NCBI GenBank assembly: GCA_958437935.1
Contig: CAUBPS010000006.1
Span: 1-64,000 of the forward strand
Direction of reading: 5' to 3'
Source of the DNA: an uncultured Collinsella sp.
GTDB taxonomy: Bacteria > Actinomycetota > Coriobacteriia > Coriobacteriales > Coriobacteriaceae
DNA: 64,000 bases
Shown: positions 51,841 to 61,219 of the stretch, in pieces
Layout: each line of letters starts with the position of its first letter
Position numbering within the stretch: the stretch's first letter is position 1
Translations under genes and position numbers: made by a program
Notes under the pieces: model-generated
The model's database searches: none
Told to the model about the DNA's origin: nothing
The model's input: only the letters and a program-made list of their open reading frames with translations

Positions 51841-53121
51841 TTACTGCCTTGCGGCACGATCAAAATGCCGGCGTCCAAACAGCAGCAGCGCCGCGGGAAC
51901 CGCCGTCACGACCATGCCTGCCCCCACGAGTGTCCGTTGTACGCCAAATGTTGCCGCCAGCCACGGTGCAACCGCCAGAGGGGCCACGCCAGCGAACATA
52001 TTGCCAAAGCCCATGACCGAGTTCACACGGCCGAGTTGCTCGAGCGGTGCCGTCGTTTGCACGATGGTGTTGTGGAGCGGGTTGACGACACCCCAAGCTA
52101 TGCCAAGGGCGACCTGGCCGACAAGGGCCACGCCCACGTACGGTGTCCCCACATAGAGCAGACTTCCCAGGCCCACGGACATGAGCGCCACGAGCAGCGT
52201 TTTTAGGTTTACCAAGTGCGGCGGCAAGCGAAGCGCGAGCACGGCACCCAGCACCGCGCCCACGCCCGAGGCAGACGAGAGCCAGCCCATCCACTCAACG
52301 CCAACGCGTAGGACATCGCGATAGAAGAACGACTCGAGCGGGTCGAAGGCTCCATAGCCAAAGTTCGAAAGAAAGATAATGCAAAACAGCAGGGCGAGGA
52401 CGCTGTTGGTGAAGACTGTCTTGATGCTAGCCGCGAAGGTGACACGGGAAGATGTGCTGGGGCTGGAGCCTTGTCCCGCACGCTCCCCTTCCTCTGCCGA
52501 ATCGGCATCCGCATGCCCGGCGACATGGCTGGTCTGCGGCCTAAAGCCCCAACCGGCGACGAGCGCCAGCACGGTAAAGAGCATCATGAGCACGAACACC
52601 GCGCGCGACGACGCAGCCGCCGCGACAAAGCCGCCCAGCGTGGGACCAACGATGATACTCACGTTTGAGAACATGGCGATGGCGGAGTTGATGTCTTTGA
52701 GCTCGGCGGGGTCATCGGTGAGGTAGGCCGGATAGGACGTGGCAATGGGCTGGGCGAATCCCATCGTAAAGCCCAGGAGCACCGCGCCGAGCAGGACGAT
52801 GCCGGTCGCGCTACCAAAGGCGATGATTGCCGTGCCAGTTGCGAGAGCGCCGATGATGCTCAGCAAGAAATGGCGGCGCGGGCCCCAGGCATCGAGCGCC
52901 GCTCCACCCGCAAAGGATCCCAGGATCACGAATACGTTCATAAAAAGGACGGCCAGCGATGTCGCGACGACCGAAGCGCCGTCCGCATAGGTGAGCGTCC
53001 CGATGACGCCGATAAAGTAGCTGGTCTGAAAACCGGTGTAGATGAGAAAGCGCATCGCCACCAGGCGCTTGGCCTGCACGGACAGCGATGATTGAGGCTT
53101 TGAGAAAAGAGGGGCGAGCAT
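51841..53121 (-). CDS. major facilitator superfamily transporter
   Basis: 426 residues from ATG 53121, which has AAGGAG 6 bases upstream. Twelve predicted membrane segments; the first loop-like GSFAGGAALDAWGPRRHF holds the MFS motif A region (G..AD..GR type). It belongs to the DHA/enterobactin-exporter-like group of multidrug or metabolite exporters. The cytoplasmic loop between the halves (HAGHADADSAEEGERAGQ) is acidic. The substrate is unknown and the gene stands alone. Confidence 0.85.
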   Translation of the reverse strand: MLAPLFSKPQSSLSVQAKRLVAMRFLIYTGFQTSYFIGVIGTLTYADGASVVATSLAVLFMNVFVILGSFAGGAALDAWGPRRHFLLSIIGALATGTAIIAFGSATGIVLLGAVLLGFTMGFAQPIATSYPAYLTDDPAELKDINSAIAMFSNVSIIVGPTLGGFVAAAASSRAVFVLMMLFTVLALVAGWGFRPQTSHVAGHADADSAEEGERAGQGSSPSTSSRVTFAASIKTVFTNSVLALLFCIIFLSNFGYGAFDPLESFFYRDVLRVGVEWMGWLSSASGVGAVLGAVLALRLPPHLVNLKTLLVALMSVGLGSLLYVGTPYVGVALVGQVALGIAWGVVNPLHNTIVQTTAPLEQLGRVNSVMGFGNMFAGVAPLAVAPWLAATFGVQRTLVGAGMVVTAVPAALLLFGRRHFDRAARQ

Positions 53122-53293
53122 GGAGACTCCTTGTTTCATACGAATGCGGACGGCGGGCATTCGCCACCGTCTATCGAATCAATCAATCCGCATGAAACAT
53201 TAAGGACGCATCGAGCCCTTCTCTCCGTTTTTCGCCCGTCATGAACTACTTGGTAGATTGTAAGGCATGTCCCACACATCTACTAAAGCAAAA

Positions 53294-53328
53294 TCCACCA
53301 CAAAGGTGCCTGGCCCCTTTGTGGTGGA
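53294..53328. repeat. CCACCACAAAGG palindrome family copy
   Basis: TCCACCACAAAGG and CCTTTGTGGTGGA around TGCCTGGCC; perfect 13-bp arms. Confidence 0.8.
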
Positions 53329-53346
53329 AGTGACATTTGCCCAGAT

Positions 53347-53387
53347 AAAACCTGCCAAAACAAACCTGTCCCTTTTTGGCAGGTTTT
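53347..53387 (-). terminator. moaC-mobB terminator, related to the palindrome family
   Basis: Arms AAAACCTGCCAAAA/TTTTGGCAGGTTTT, 14 bp perfect, around CAAACCTGTCCCT. It overlaps the stop codon of the moaC-mobB gene. The CCTGTCCC loop links it to the CAAAGGGAC family. Confidence 0.75.
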
Positions 53388-54690
53388 AGGCCAGATGGTC
53401 TTGAATCAGATCGCAGATGGCTCGGGCGTCGTTGATGTTGATGGCTCGGGTCGCAAAGCCGGCATCGAATGCCTGGCGTGCCAGGGCCTCGTTGCAGGCA
53501 AGGGCCAGCGTGCGACCGTCGACCAGGTCGAGCGAGCTCTTGCCGCGCAGACGATCGACACCGGAGCGCGCGACGACGATGTTGTCGAAGCCCTCGGTCT
53601 TGTAGCCCTCGATGATCACCACGTCGACATCGTTGTAACGCGACAGCAGCTCGCGCGCGGGCATCTCGTCCTCCTCGCGCGTGTCGGCGTACTCCGCCCA
53701 GCGCGTGGCGCAGATAAGGCCCACGTGCTTGGATCCGGCTTGGTGATGGCGCCAGGTGTCCTTAGCGGGTACATCGATGTCAAAGCCGTGATGCCCATGA
53801 TGCTTGAGCGAACCCACGCGCAGGCCGCGGCGGGTGAGCTCGGCAATGACCTTCTCGACGAGCGTGGTCTTGCCCGAGTTTTGGTAGCCGATAAACGCGA
53901 TCGCGGGGACGGCCGGTGTCGGAGCTGCGGGCGCGACGGCGGCAGGCGCGCTTGTGGGAGCGTTACCGTCGGCGCCGGCGGCCTCAACAGTAGCGGCCTG
54001 ACGCTCGGCACGATCCCACACGCCCGAGCGGCCACCCTCCTTGTGCAGCAGGCGAACGTCGACGATCTCCATGCCACGATCGACGGCCTTGCACATGTCA
54101 TAGATCGTGAGGCACGCGGCACTCGCGCCGGTCAGGGCCTCCATCTCAATACCCGTCTTGCCCGTCACGCCCGCCGTGACCAACACATGAAAGCCAACCT
54201 GCCCGTCCGCGCGCGGCGGCGCCCAGCCCTCGGGCACGTCCTCGGCAGGCGTCCCCGCCGGCGCGATAGGCTCGATATCGCACTTACTCTTGGTAATGAG
54301 CAACGGATGGCACATGGGGATGATGTCACTCGTACGTTTGATGGCCATGATGCCCGCAACGCGTGCGCAAGCGAGCACGTCGCCCTTTTTAGCGCCATCC
54401 TGCAGCACCATGGCCTGCGTCTCGGGGTGCATAAGAATCGTGCCCTCGGCGATGGCAATGCGATGGGTCTCGGCCTTGTCGGACACGTCAACCATGCGCA
54501 CCTCGCCCTTGGCATCCACGTGCGTCAGCTCGTCGCGGCGGGTGTCGCGGGCGGGCTCGGCAGCAGTGCCGGCGGACGGCTGTACCGCCGCGGACCCAGC
54601 GGTGTTGCTGGCAGCAGCCGTGGCTTTATGGGCAGACATCGCGGCCCTGCGAGCGGCCTTGGTGGCATCGGCGTACCTGCTCTTGGCCAT
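53386..54690 (-). CDS. MoaC-MobB fusion, molybdenum cofactor synthesis
   Basis: About 434 residues. Low-complexity N-terminus (about 1-55), MoaC domain (about 55-215) with MCHPLLITK, and TGIEMEALTGASAACLTIYDMCKA, then an Ala/Pro linker and a MobB GTPase domain (about 260-434) with P-loop FIGYQNSGKTTLVEKV and IIEGYK. MoaC makes cyclic pyranopterin monophosphate with MoaA; MobB assists addition of the GMP nucleotide. The fusion joins an early and a late step. ATG 54690 has GGAGG 8 bases upstream; it lies 4 bases after moaA. Confidence 0.92.
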   Translation of the reverse strand: MAKSRYADATKAARRAAMSAHKATAAASNTAGSAAVQPSAGTAAEPARDTRRDELTHVDAKGEVRMVDVSDKAETHRIAIAEGTILMHPETQAMVLQDGAKKGDVLACARVAGIMAIKRTSDIIPMCHPLLITKSKCDIEPIAPAGTPAEDVPEGWAPPRADGQVGFHVLVTAGVTGKTGIEMEALTGASAACLTIYDMCKAVDRGMEIVDVRLLHKEGGRSGVWDRAERQAATVEAAGADGNAPTSAPAAVAPAAPTPAVPAIAFIGYQNSGKTTLVEKVIAELTRRGLRVGSLKHHGHHGFDIDVPAKDTWRHHQAGSKHVGLICATRWAEYADTREEDEMPARELLSRYNDVDVVIIEGYKTEGFDNIVVARSGVDRLRGKSSLDLVDGRTLALACNEALARQAFDAGFATRAININDARAICDLIQDHLA

Positions 54691-54694
54691 ATGA

Positions 54695-55750
54695 TCATCC
54701 TCCGATTTGGGACATAAATCGTTGCGTGCCCTCAATTATCGCGTGTTCCTGCGGTTTGTGGGCCACGGCATCGCGCCAAATCGAAAGTACCTGCATATCA
54801 TCACCACGGCGCAGGGCGTCGCGCACCGAATACTCGGCATCGCTGAACAGGCACGGACGTACGTTGCCATCGGTCGTCAGGCGCAGACGGTTGCAATTCG
54901 CACAAAAATGATTGGACATGGCGCTAATGAAACCAACCGTTCCCGCCGCGCCCGGAAAGTGCCAATAGCGCGCAGGGCCCGCGCCGGCAGGAGCGTCGTT
55001 GATGTCGAGCGGCTCGAGCTCACCCAGTCCCGCCGCGGCGGCCCCGGCATTGATGCGCGCCCGTAGCTCGTCGCTCGGCACGGTATCGCTCGCGTCCCAC
55101 AACTCGGGATTGAGCGCGGGCGCATGCGGATCCACGGCACAATGCGAACTCGTGCGCTCGTCGCCGATGGGCATGTATTCGATAAAGCGCAGGTGGATGG
55201 GACGGTCGAGCGTGAGCCGCGCGAGGGCCGCCACATCTTGGTTGAGCCGGCGCACCACAACGCAGTTGACCTTAACGGGCTCAAAGCCCCAGGCCAGCGC
55301 CGCGTCGATGCCAGCCATGGTCTGCTCGAGCCGGCCCAGGCGCGTAATCTTTCCAAACAGCGTAGGGTCGAGCGTATCGAGCGAGATGTTGACGCGGTTA
55401 AGCCCGGCATCTTTGAGCTGGGGCGCCAGCTTGGGCAGCAGGGCGCCATTGGTGGTGAGCGAGATGTCCTCGATCTGCGGGATCGCGCGGATGTCGCGAA
55501 TGAGCGGGATGATACGGCGGCTGACCAGCGGCTCGCCACCCGTCAGGCGCACGCGGCGAATGCCCTCCCCCGCCACCAGGCGCACAAAGCGGGCGATTTC
55601 CTCGGCGCTGAGCAGCTCGTCGTGTGCGCGGGGTGCCACGCCATCGGCCGGCATGCAGTAAATGCAGCGAAAATTGCACTTGTCGGTAACGGCAATGCGC
55701 AGGTAGTTGATATCGCGGCCAAAACCGTCATGTTGCACGTGCCCGTCCAC
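54695..55750 (-). CDS. moaA: GTP 3',8-cyclase
   Basis: Radical SAM enzyme that starts molybdopterin synthesis from GTP. 351 residues with the N-terminal cluster motif CNFRCIYC, the GGEPL motif, and the C-terminal second cluster ligands CANCNRLRLTTDGNVRPCLF. The expected C-terminal GG is present (MSQIGG). Full length. Co-transcribed with the MoaC-MobB gene, 4 bases apart. The rest of the pathway is not in this window. Confidence 0.95.
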   Translation of the reverse strand: MDGHVQHDGFGRDINYLRIAVTDKCNFRCIYCMPADGVAPRAHDELLSAEEIARFVRLVAGEGIRRVRLTGGEPLVSRRIIPLIRDIRAIPQIEDISLTTNGALLPKLAPQLKDAGLNRVNISLDTLDPTLFGKITRLGRLEQTMAGIDAALAWGFEPVKVNCVVVRRLNQDVAALARLTLDRPIHLRFIEYMPIGDERTSSHCAVDPHAPALNPELWDASDTVPSDELRARINAGAAAAGLGELEPLDINDAPAGAGPARYWHFPGAAGTVGFISAMSNHFCANCNRLRLTTDGNVRPCLFSDAEYSVRDALRRGDDMQVLSIWRDAVAHKPQEHAIIEGTQRFMSQIGG

Positions 55751-55886
55751 GCAGCCCTCCCCTCACGCGGCGTTTTATTCTTCGGAAAACATAATACCCC
55801 ACGAGAGAATCATGCCGACACCCGTACGACAGGACAGGTCGCTTCGAGCAAAACGGACTTTCCAAGCCCATCCTCAGCATACAAAC

Positions 55887-55943
55887 CATCACAACATTCG
55901 ATGCTTTTCCCGTTTTTGGCAAAAAACGTCGAATGTTGTGATG
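55887..55943. repeat. 57-bp palindromic element, family 1, copy c
   Basis: CATCACAACATTCGA and TCGAATGTTGTGATG ends with centre TGCTTTTCCCGTTTTTGGC. Identical over all 57 bases to copy d at 57129. Confidence 0.9.
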
Positions 55944-55985
55944 GCCTGCCTGCCCACGGCACCCCGTAGAAGGACCAAAACGCCC

Positions 55986-57023
55986 CTAAAGGCCACCGTC
56001 CCAGTGCCGAATCACAAATTCTCGCAGATCGTTCTGCCGCTTTTGGAACGCTTCGCTTCGGTCGCACTTGAGGCCCATCGCGAGTGCGATGGCGTTCATC
56101 GCCCGGTGCAATTGCAGCTGATGGGCAAACTGAGTCCCGGTGAGGACGATCATCCTAAAGCCCAGCGCGCTCAGCACGGTCATACGCTCCGCATCCGACG
56201 CGCTGCGCTGTTTATCAAGATGGTCCGAGCCGTTGTATTCAATCCCCGTACCGCTCGCAGGCGCATATACGTCGATCTCGAAATACCCGGCCTTTGCGAG
56301 ATACTTGAACTCGTTGGGAACATCGACCCGATGGTTGAGCTCGATCTTGGCGTATCCCAGCCCTCCCTGGGAACGTTTTGCAGCGACCATGATTGCGGTA
56401 GCCGTCTCCATGGGCGACCGCGCGCCATCGTGCACGCGCCTGAGCACGGCGGCCGCGCGTATGGCCCCCTGACGAGATCGGTTCTCATTGCAATAAGCAA
56501 TCAAGTCGGCAACGGTATACCTCTGCCCCATCTCGATATAATCGCCTGTCGACAGATGATTCAAATGGTATCGGGCGCAGATTTCGTAGCCATATTCCAG
56601 TTGCTCGGGCTCGCTCATCCACGAACCCGCTTGGACAAAGCACATGGCCTCATCAACCACCAGAAGGCCCTCTGCCACCTCGATAAGATGGCTTGGAGGT
56701 ACCGGCGCCCCAAACACGTGGCACCTAAATCCAGCCGGCGTCGAGCGCTCAAATTCGAAGTTGACGAGCGTGTCGATATGATCGAGCTCTTCTCGTGGAA
56801 TACCAAGCGAAACCAGATAGTCGGCAACGATCCCAACTGCCGTTGAAGCCCTCAGCCCCTTGGCATCGAGCCCCAATTTGGGCAGGTCCGCAGTCGGCTC
56901 CGCCTCGTTAGCAAGCGAGTCCTCATCGTATAGGCTGCTTGCTCGCGAGAGCGGCTCGGACGGGCGCGCCACGTTGTGGTACAGCCAGGCAGTCTTATGG
57001 GACAGGACGATCGGCAGGTCCAT
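55986..57023 (-). CDS. hypothetical protein with nuclease-like C-terminal domain
   Basis: 345 residues, not firmly recognised. The C-terminal third holds GYFEIDVYAPASGTGIEYNGSDHLDKQRSASDAERM and RMIVLTGTQF, which resembles the very-short-patch/DUF559 type endonuclease core where E-x-D/G-x-x-H coordinates metal. Such domains in actinobacteria often follow an AbiEi-like N-terminal part. The gene lies alone between two identical 57-bp palindromic elements and has CTCATG with weak GGAGGGCTC upstream. A role in DNA defence or a mobile passenger is possible but unproven. Confidence 0.55.
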   Translation of the reverse strand: MDLPIVLSHKTAWLYHNVARPSEPLSRASSLYDEDSLANEAEPTADLPKLGLDAKGLRASTAVGIVADYLVSLGIPREELDHIDTLVNFEFERSTPAGFRCHVFGAPVPPSHLIEVAEGLLVVDEAMCFVQAGSWMSEPEQLEYGYEICARYHLNHLSTGDYIEMGQRYTVADLIAYCNENRSRQGAIRAAAVLRRVHDGARSPMETATAIMVAAKRSQGGLGYAKIELNHRVDVPNEFKYLAKAGYFEIDVYAPASGTGIEYNGSDHLDKQRSASDAERMTVLSALGFRMIVLTGTQFAHQLQLHRAMNAIALAMGLKCDRSEAFQKRQNDLREFVIRHWDGGL

Positions 57024-57128
57024 GAGCCCTCCAATGGAGTCGGATAACCAACCTTATTCCCCTGCCCACGGGTCCGCACACCTTCGTGCGCAAGAAAGCG
57101 ATTCCACCCGGTCGAGTGGTAGAAAAAC

Positions 57129-57185
57129 CATCACAACATTCGATGCTTTTCCCGTTTTTGGCAAAAAACGTCGAATGTTGTGATG
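57129..57185. repeat. 57-bp palindromic element, family 1, copy d
   Basis: Identical to copy c at 55887 and in the same orientation, so the two flank the nuclease-like gene as direct repeats. Confidence 0.9.
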
Positions 57186-57238
57186 GTTTGAGGCGAGGTG
57201 AGGGGCACGGAGAGCTCAAGGCATCGTGCTCGAACGGG

Positions 57239-59137
57239 TTAATCCAGCTCTTTTAAGCCATGCGCCAGCTGCCAGTACTCGCCGTGCTGGGCGAGCAGCT
57301 CTTCGTGGGTGCCGCGTTCGATGATGCGGCCGTGTTCGAGGACCATGATGGCGTCGGCATCGCGCACGGTGGACAGGCGGTGCGCGATCATAAACGTGGT
57401 GCGCCCGCGCATGATGCGGTCCATACCACGCTCGATGAGCTTTTCGGTACGCGTGTCGATGGAGCTCGTGGCCTCGTCCAGGATGAGCACCGGCGGATCG
57501 GCCACGGCCACGCGCGCGATGGCGAGCAGCTGGCGCTGGCCCTGTGACAGGTTGGCGCCGTCGGCCGTGACCGGCGTGTCGTAGCCTCTAGGCAGGCGGC
57601 GGATAAACGAGTCGGCGCAGGCTGCCTCGGCGGCGGCGCGCACCTCCTCGTCGGTCGCGTCGAGCTTGCCAAAGCGGATGTTCTGCGCAATGGTGCCGCT
57701 AAACAGGTGCGTGTCCTGCAGCACAATGCCGAGCGACCCGCGCAGGCTGGCCTTGGCAATGTGCTTGACGTCGATGCCGTCGTACGTGATCTCGCCGTCG
57801 TCGACCTCGTAGAAGCGGTTGATGAGGTTAGTGATGGTCGTCTTTCCGGCGCCCGTCGAGCCCACAAACGCGATCTTTTGCCCCGGCTTGGCAAACAGGT
57901 TGAGGTCCGTGAGCACGCGGGTGCCCGGCACGTAGGAAAAGTCCACGGCATGGAAGTGCACGTCGCTGGCAAGTGGGACCAAGCCGCACGTGAGCTCGGT
58001 ACCGTCGGCGGCCACCGCGCGGCCCGACTCGTCAACGGCTGCCACGTCATGCAGGTGCCCGTACGCGCCCACGCCCTGGCCCTCGGGAATCTTCCATGCC
58101 CACGCGGCGTCGCCCGTCTGCACCAGCTCCACGCAGCCCTCGTCCACCTCGGGCTCAAGGTCCATGGCGGCAAACAGGCGCTCGGCGCCGGCCAACGCAT
58201 TGAGCAAGAAGTTGCCCAGCTGCGTAAACTGGTTGATGGGCATGGCCGCCTGGCGTACAAAGACCAGGTAACTTGCAAGCGCGCCCACGTCGGCGAGTCC
58301 CTTGATGCAGAGCATGCCGCCCGCCACGGCGACGATGGCATAATTGACGTAGCCGATCACCACGGTCATGGGCACCATCGAGTTGGCGTAGGCCTGCGCG
58401 GCACCACCGGTGCGGCGCAGCTCTTGGTTGCGCGCGTCAAAACCAGCCACGTTGGCCTGCTCGTGATTAAAGACCTTGATGACCTTTTGACCCGAGACCA
58501 TCTCTTCGATATATCCGTCCAGGTCGCCAAGCGATGCCTGCTGGGCGGCAAAGAAGCGCTTAGAGCGCGCGCCCGAGTAGCGCGCGTACAGCACAATGGC
58601 CACATCGCACACGAGCGTGATAATCGTGAGCTGCCAGTTGAGGATGATGAGCATGGCCGTGGTGCCCACAACCTGAATGGCGGCCTGAATCACGTTGGCA
58701 AAGCTGTTGTTGAGCGCCTCGGAGACGGTGTCGACGTCGTTGGTGAAAAAGCTCATGATGTCGCCCGAGCGCGTGCTGTCGAAGTAGCTCAGCGGCAGCG
58801 TCTGGATGTGCGCAAACAGGTCGCGGCGGATGTCGGAGACCACGCGCTGGGCCGCGCGCACCATAATCTGCGAGTAGCCCAGAGCCGAGAGCACGCCCGC
58901 GGCGTAGATGGCAGCGGTAAAGATAACCTGCCTAGCGAGCAGTTCCTCGCCGCCCGTTGCCAAACCGTTGACGATGGGGCGCACCATGTAGGTACCGGCA
59001 AGGCTTGCGATGGCCGCAACAGAGGCAAGCACACCCACTGCGAGCAACGAGAACTTGGCATGCCCCATGTAGGAGAGCAGGCGGCGCACCGTGCGCTTGA
59101 GGTCGGCCGGGCGTGCTTGGGCTGCGGTCTTAGGCAT
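57239..59137 (-). CDS. ABC exporter subunit, fused permease and ATPase (consensus site)
   Basis: About 632 residues from ATG 59137 (GGGGGTGAG before it; overlaps upstream gene end by 8 bases). Transmembrane domain about 20-325, ATPase domain with Walker A GSTGAGKTT, signature LSQGQRQ and Walker B VLILDEATSSID with the catalytic Glu. An extra segment of about 50 residues (VQTGDAAWAWKIPEGQGVG...) is inserted between the two domains. It pairs with the upstream subunit, whose ATP site is degenerate, as in heterodimeric multidrug exporters. Confidence 0.9.
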   Translation of the reverse strand: MPKTAAQARPADLKRTVRRLLSYMGHAKFSLLAVGVLASVAAIASLAGTYMVRPIVNGLATGGEELLARQVIFTAAIYAAGVLSALGYSQIMVRAAQRVVSDIRRDLFAHIQTLPLSYFDSTRSGDIMSFFTNDVDTVSEALNNSFANVIQAAIQVVGTTAMLIILNWQLTIITLVCDVAIVLYARYSGARSKRFFAAQQASLGDLDGYIEEMVSGQKVIKVFNHEQANVAGFDARNQELRRTGGAAQAYANSMVPMTVVIGYVNYAIVAVAGGMLCIKGLADVGALASYLVFVRQAAMPINQFTQLGNFLLNALAGAERLFAAMDLEPEVDEGCVELVQTGDAAWAWKIPEGQGVGAYGHLHDVAAVDESGRAVAADGTELTCGLVPLASDVHFHAVDFSYVPGTRVLTDLNLFAKPGQKIAFVGSTGAGKTTITNLINRFYEVDDGEITYDGIDVKHIAKASLRGSLGIVLQDTHLFSGTIAQNIRFGKLDATDEEVRAAAEAACADSFIRRLPRGYDTPVTADGANLSQGQRQLLAIARVAVADPPVLILDEATSSIDTRTEKLIERGMDRIMRGRTTFMIAHRLSTVRDADAIMVLEHGRIIERGTHEELLAQHGEYWQLAHGLKELD

Positions 59138-60959
59138 GGCGCTCACCCCCTTCCAAGGGCAATCCGCTGGGGACGGAGGAAAACGGATCATTCGCGCAGC
59201 CATCGTCGCTGCCGTCGCCGGTGTCCGCGTTCCCCGCGAACTCCATCTGCGAGGCGTAAATCTCCTGGTAGATGTTGTCGTCCGCTAGCAGTTCCTCGTG
59301 CGTGCCCACGCCGTGGACACGACCGTCGTCCAACACCACAATGCGATCGGCATCCATGACGCTCGCGATGCGCTGGGCGATGATGAGCACGGTCGTATCG
59401 GGAATCCGAGCGATGTGCTCGCGAATCTTAGCGTCGGTCGCCATATCGACCGCGCTGGTGGAGTCATCAAAAATGAGCACGCGCGGATGCTTGAGTAGCG
59501 TGCGCGCGATGCACAGGCGTTGCTTCTGGCCACCCGAAACACCGGCGCCGCCTTGGCCCAACTCTCCGTCCAGCCCGCCGATGCGATCAAGGAACTCGTC
59601 CACGCACGCCGCGCGGCAAGCCGCGAGGAGCTCATCGTCCGACGCCTGCGGATTGCCCCACTGCAGGTTCTCACGCACGGTGCCCGTGAACAGCACATTC
59701 TTCTGCAGCACAATGCCCACCGCGTCGCGCAAGGTAGCCAGGTCGTAGTCGCGCACGTCGTGTCCGCCCACAAGCACGGCGCCTTCGGTGGCGTCGTACA
59801 GGCGCGCAATCAGCTGCACAAGCGAGCTCTTGCCCGAGCCCGTGCCGCCGAGGATGCCCACCGTCGAGCCGCTCTCGATGCGAAGGTCGATATGCTCGAG
59901 CACATCCTCGGCTGCATCCGCGCGGTATTTAAACGACACGTCGCGAAACTCGATACTGCCGTCCGCTGGTGCCGCAATCGCGAGATCTCCCGCAGGGTTG
60001 GCGATAAAGGGCTCCTCATCGAGCACCTCTGCGATACGGCCCACACTCGTGAGAGCGCGCGTGAGCAGCAAAAACACGTTGGAAATCATCATGAGCGAGT
60101 TCATGATCAGCAGCACGTAGCTCATAAAGCCCGTGAGCGAGCCCACGCCCAAGCGACCTTCGATGATCATGCGACCGCCAATCCACAGAATCGAGAGCGC
60201 GGCAACATACATCGAGAGTTGGAACACCGGCAGATTGAGCACGGCGGTGCCGAAGGTCTTGGTCGCCGTACCGGCGAGCTCGGTATTGACGGTGTCGAAC
60301 TTGTCGCATTCGTGCTCGGCGCGCACGTAAGCCTTCACGGCGCGCACGGCGGTAAGGTCCTCTTGCACCACGCCGTTGAGGTGGTCCATCGAGGTCTGGA
60401 GCTGGCAGTAGAGCGGGCTCACACGCACGGTAATGATACCGAGCACGATGGCGAGCATCGGCAGAATGACGGCAAAGACCGCCGCGAGCTCGCGCGAGAG
60501 CGCAAAGGCGTAGACGAGGCCCATGACCAGATTTACCGGCCCGCGCACCATGGGGCGGAAGCCGTTGCCTACGGCGTTTTGAATCACGGTGATGTCGGTG
60601 GTCATGCGAGTGACAAGCGAGCTCGTCTCGTATTCATCGAGATTGCCAAAAGCGAGCGTCTGGATCTTGCGATACTCGGCCTCGCGCAAGTTAGCGCCCA
60701 GCCCCGAGGCGACGCGAGCAGACGTGCGTGCATAGCCCAAGCCAAGTACCAGCGAACATGCGGCGCATACCAACATATACGTGCCCTGCAACAGCATGTA
60801 GTTGATATCGCCCGCGGGCACGCCCACATCGATGATATTTGCCATGATGACCGGGATAAACAGCTCGAGCGCCGTCTCGGCCGTCACAAAGAGCACGCCG
60901 AGCATGGCATCGCGGCGGTATGCCCCCAGATAGGAAAACAGAATCTTGAGATTGCGCAC
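59130..60959 (-). CDS. ABC exporter subunit, fused permease and ATPase (degenerate site)
   Basis: 609 residues. Transmembrane domain about 15-310; ATPase with Walker A GGTGSGKSS, signature VSGGQKQR and Walker B VLIFDDSTSAVD, where the catalytic Glu is replaced by Asp. That is the hallmark of the non-catalytic half in TM287/288-type heterodimers. A Ser/Gly/Asp-rich C-terminal tail of about 35 residues follows. The GTG start has GGGGG upstream. Coupled to the next gene by an 8-base overlap. The substrate is unknown; drug or lipid export is usual. Confidence 0.9.
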   Translation of the reverse strand: MRNLKILFSYLGAYRRDAMLGVLFVTAETALELFIPVIMANIIDVGVPAGDINYMLLQGTYMLVCAACSLVLGLGYARTSARVASGLGANLREAEYRKIQTLAFGNLDEYETSSLVTRMTTDITVIQNAVGNGFRPMVRGPVNLVMGLVYAFALSRELAAVFAVILPMLAIVLGIITVRVSPLYCQLQTSMDHLNGVVQEDLTAVRAVKAYVRAEHECDKFDTVNTELAGTATKTFGTAVLNLPVFQLSMYVAALSILWIGGRMIIEGRLGVGSLTGFMSYVLLIMNSLMMISNVFLLLTRALTSVGRIAEVLDEEPFIANPAGDLAIAAPADGSIEFRDVSFKYRADAAEDVLEHIDLRIESGSTVGILGGTGSGKSSLVQLIARLYDATEGAVLVGGHDVRDYDLATLRDAVGIVLQKNVLFTGTVRENLQWGNPQASDDELLAACRAACVDEFLDRIGGLDGELGQGGAGVSGGQKQRLCIARTLLKHPRVLIFDDSTSAVDMATDAKIREHIARIPDTTVLIIAQRIASVMDADRIVVLDDGRVHGVGTHEELLADDNIYQEIYASQMEFAGNADTGDGSDDGCANDPFSSVPSGLPLEGGERHA

Positions 60960-61147
60960 GCAGGTTCATCCCCCATCAAACGTTGTTCGCAAACCCACGT
61001 ATTATGGCGCGCCGTGCGACGGTGTCAAGTGATGCGAAATCGATTTCTGCAAGGCTAGTGCAGACGCCATGCTCACAGGGCGCACGTCCGTATTCAATTG
61101 GAAATGAACGCGTGCGTGACTTTTTCGCCCCGCTGCCGACATAAACC

Positions 61148-61178
61148 TTGACTCTACAATCGTTGTAGGGTTTTCACT
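61148..61178 (+). promoter_or_regulatory. MerR-type promoter of the MATE gene
   Basis: TTGACT (61148-61153) is followed immediately by the palindrome CTACAATCGTTGTAG (61154-61168) and then GGG and a weak -10 about 19-20 bases from the -35. A palindrome filling an over-long spacer directly after TTGACT is the classic operator of MerR-family activators. Confidence 0.65.
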
Positions 61179-61219
61179 ACACTGGTAGCAAAACGAACCA
61201 AGCCAGAAAGCCCCGCCCC

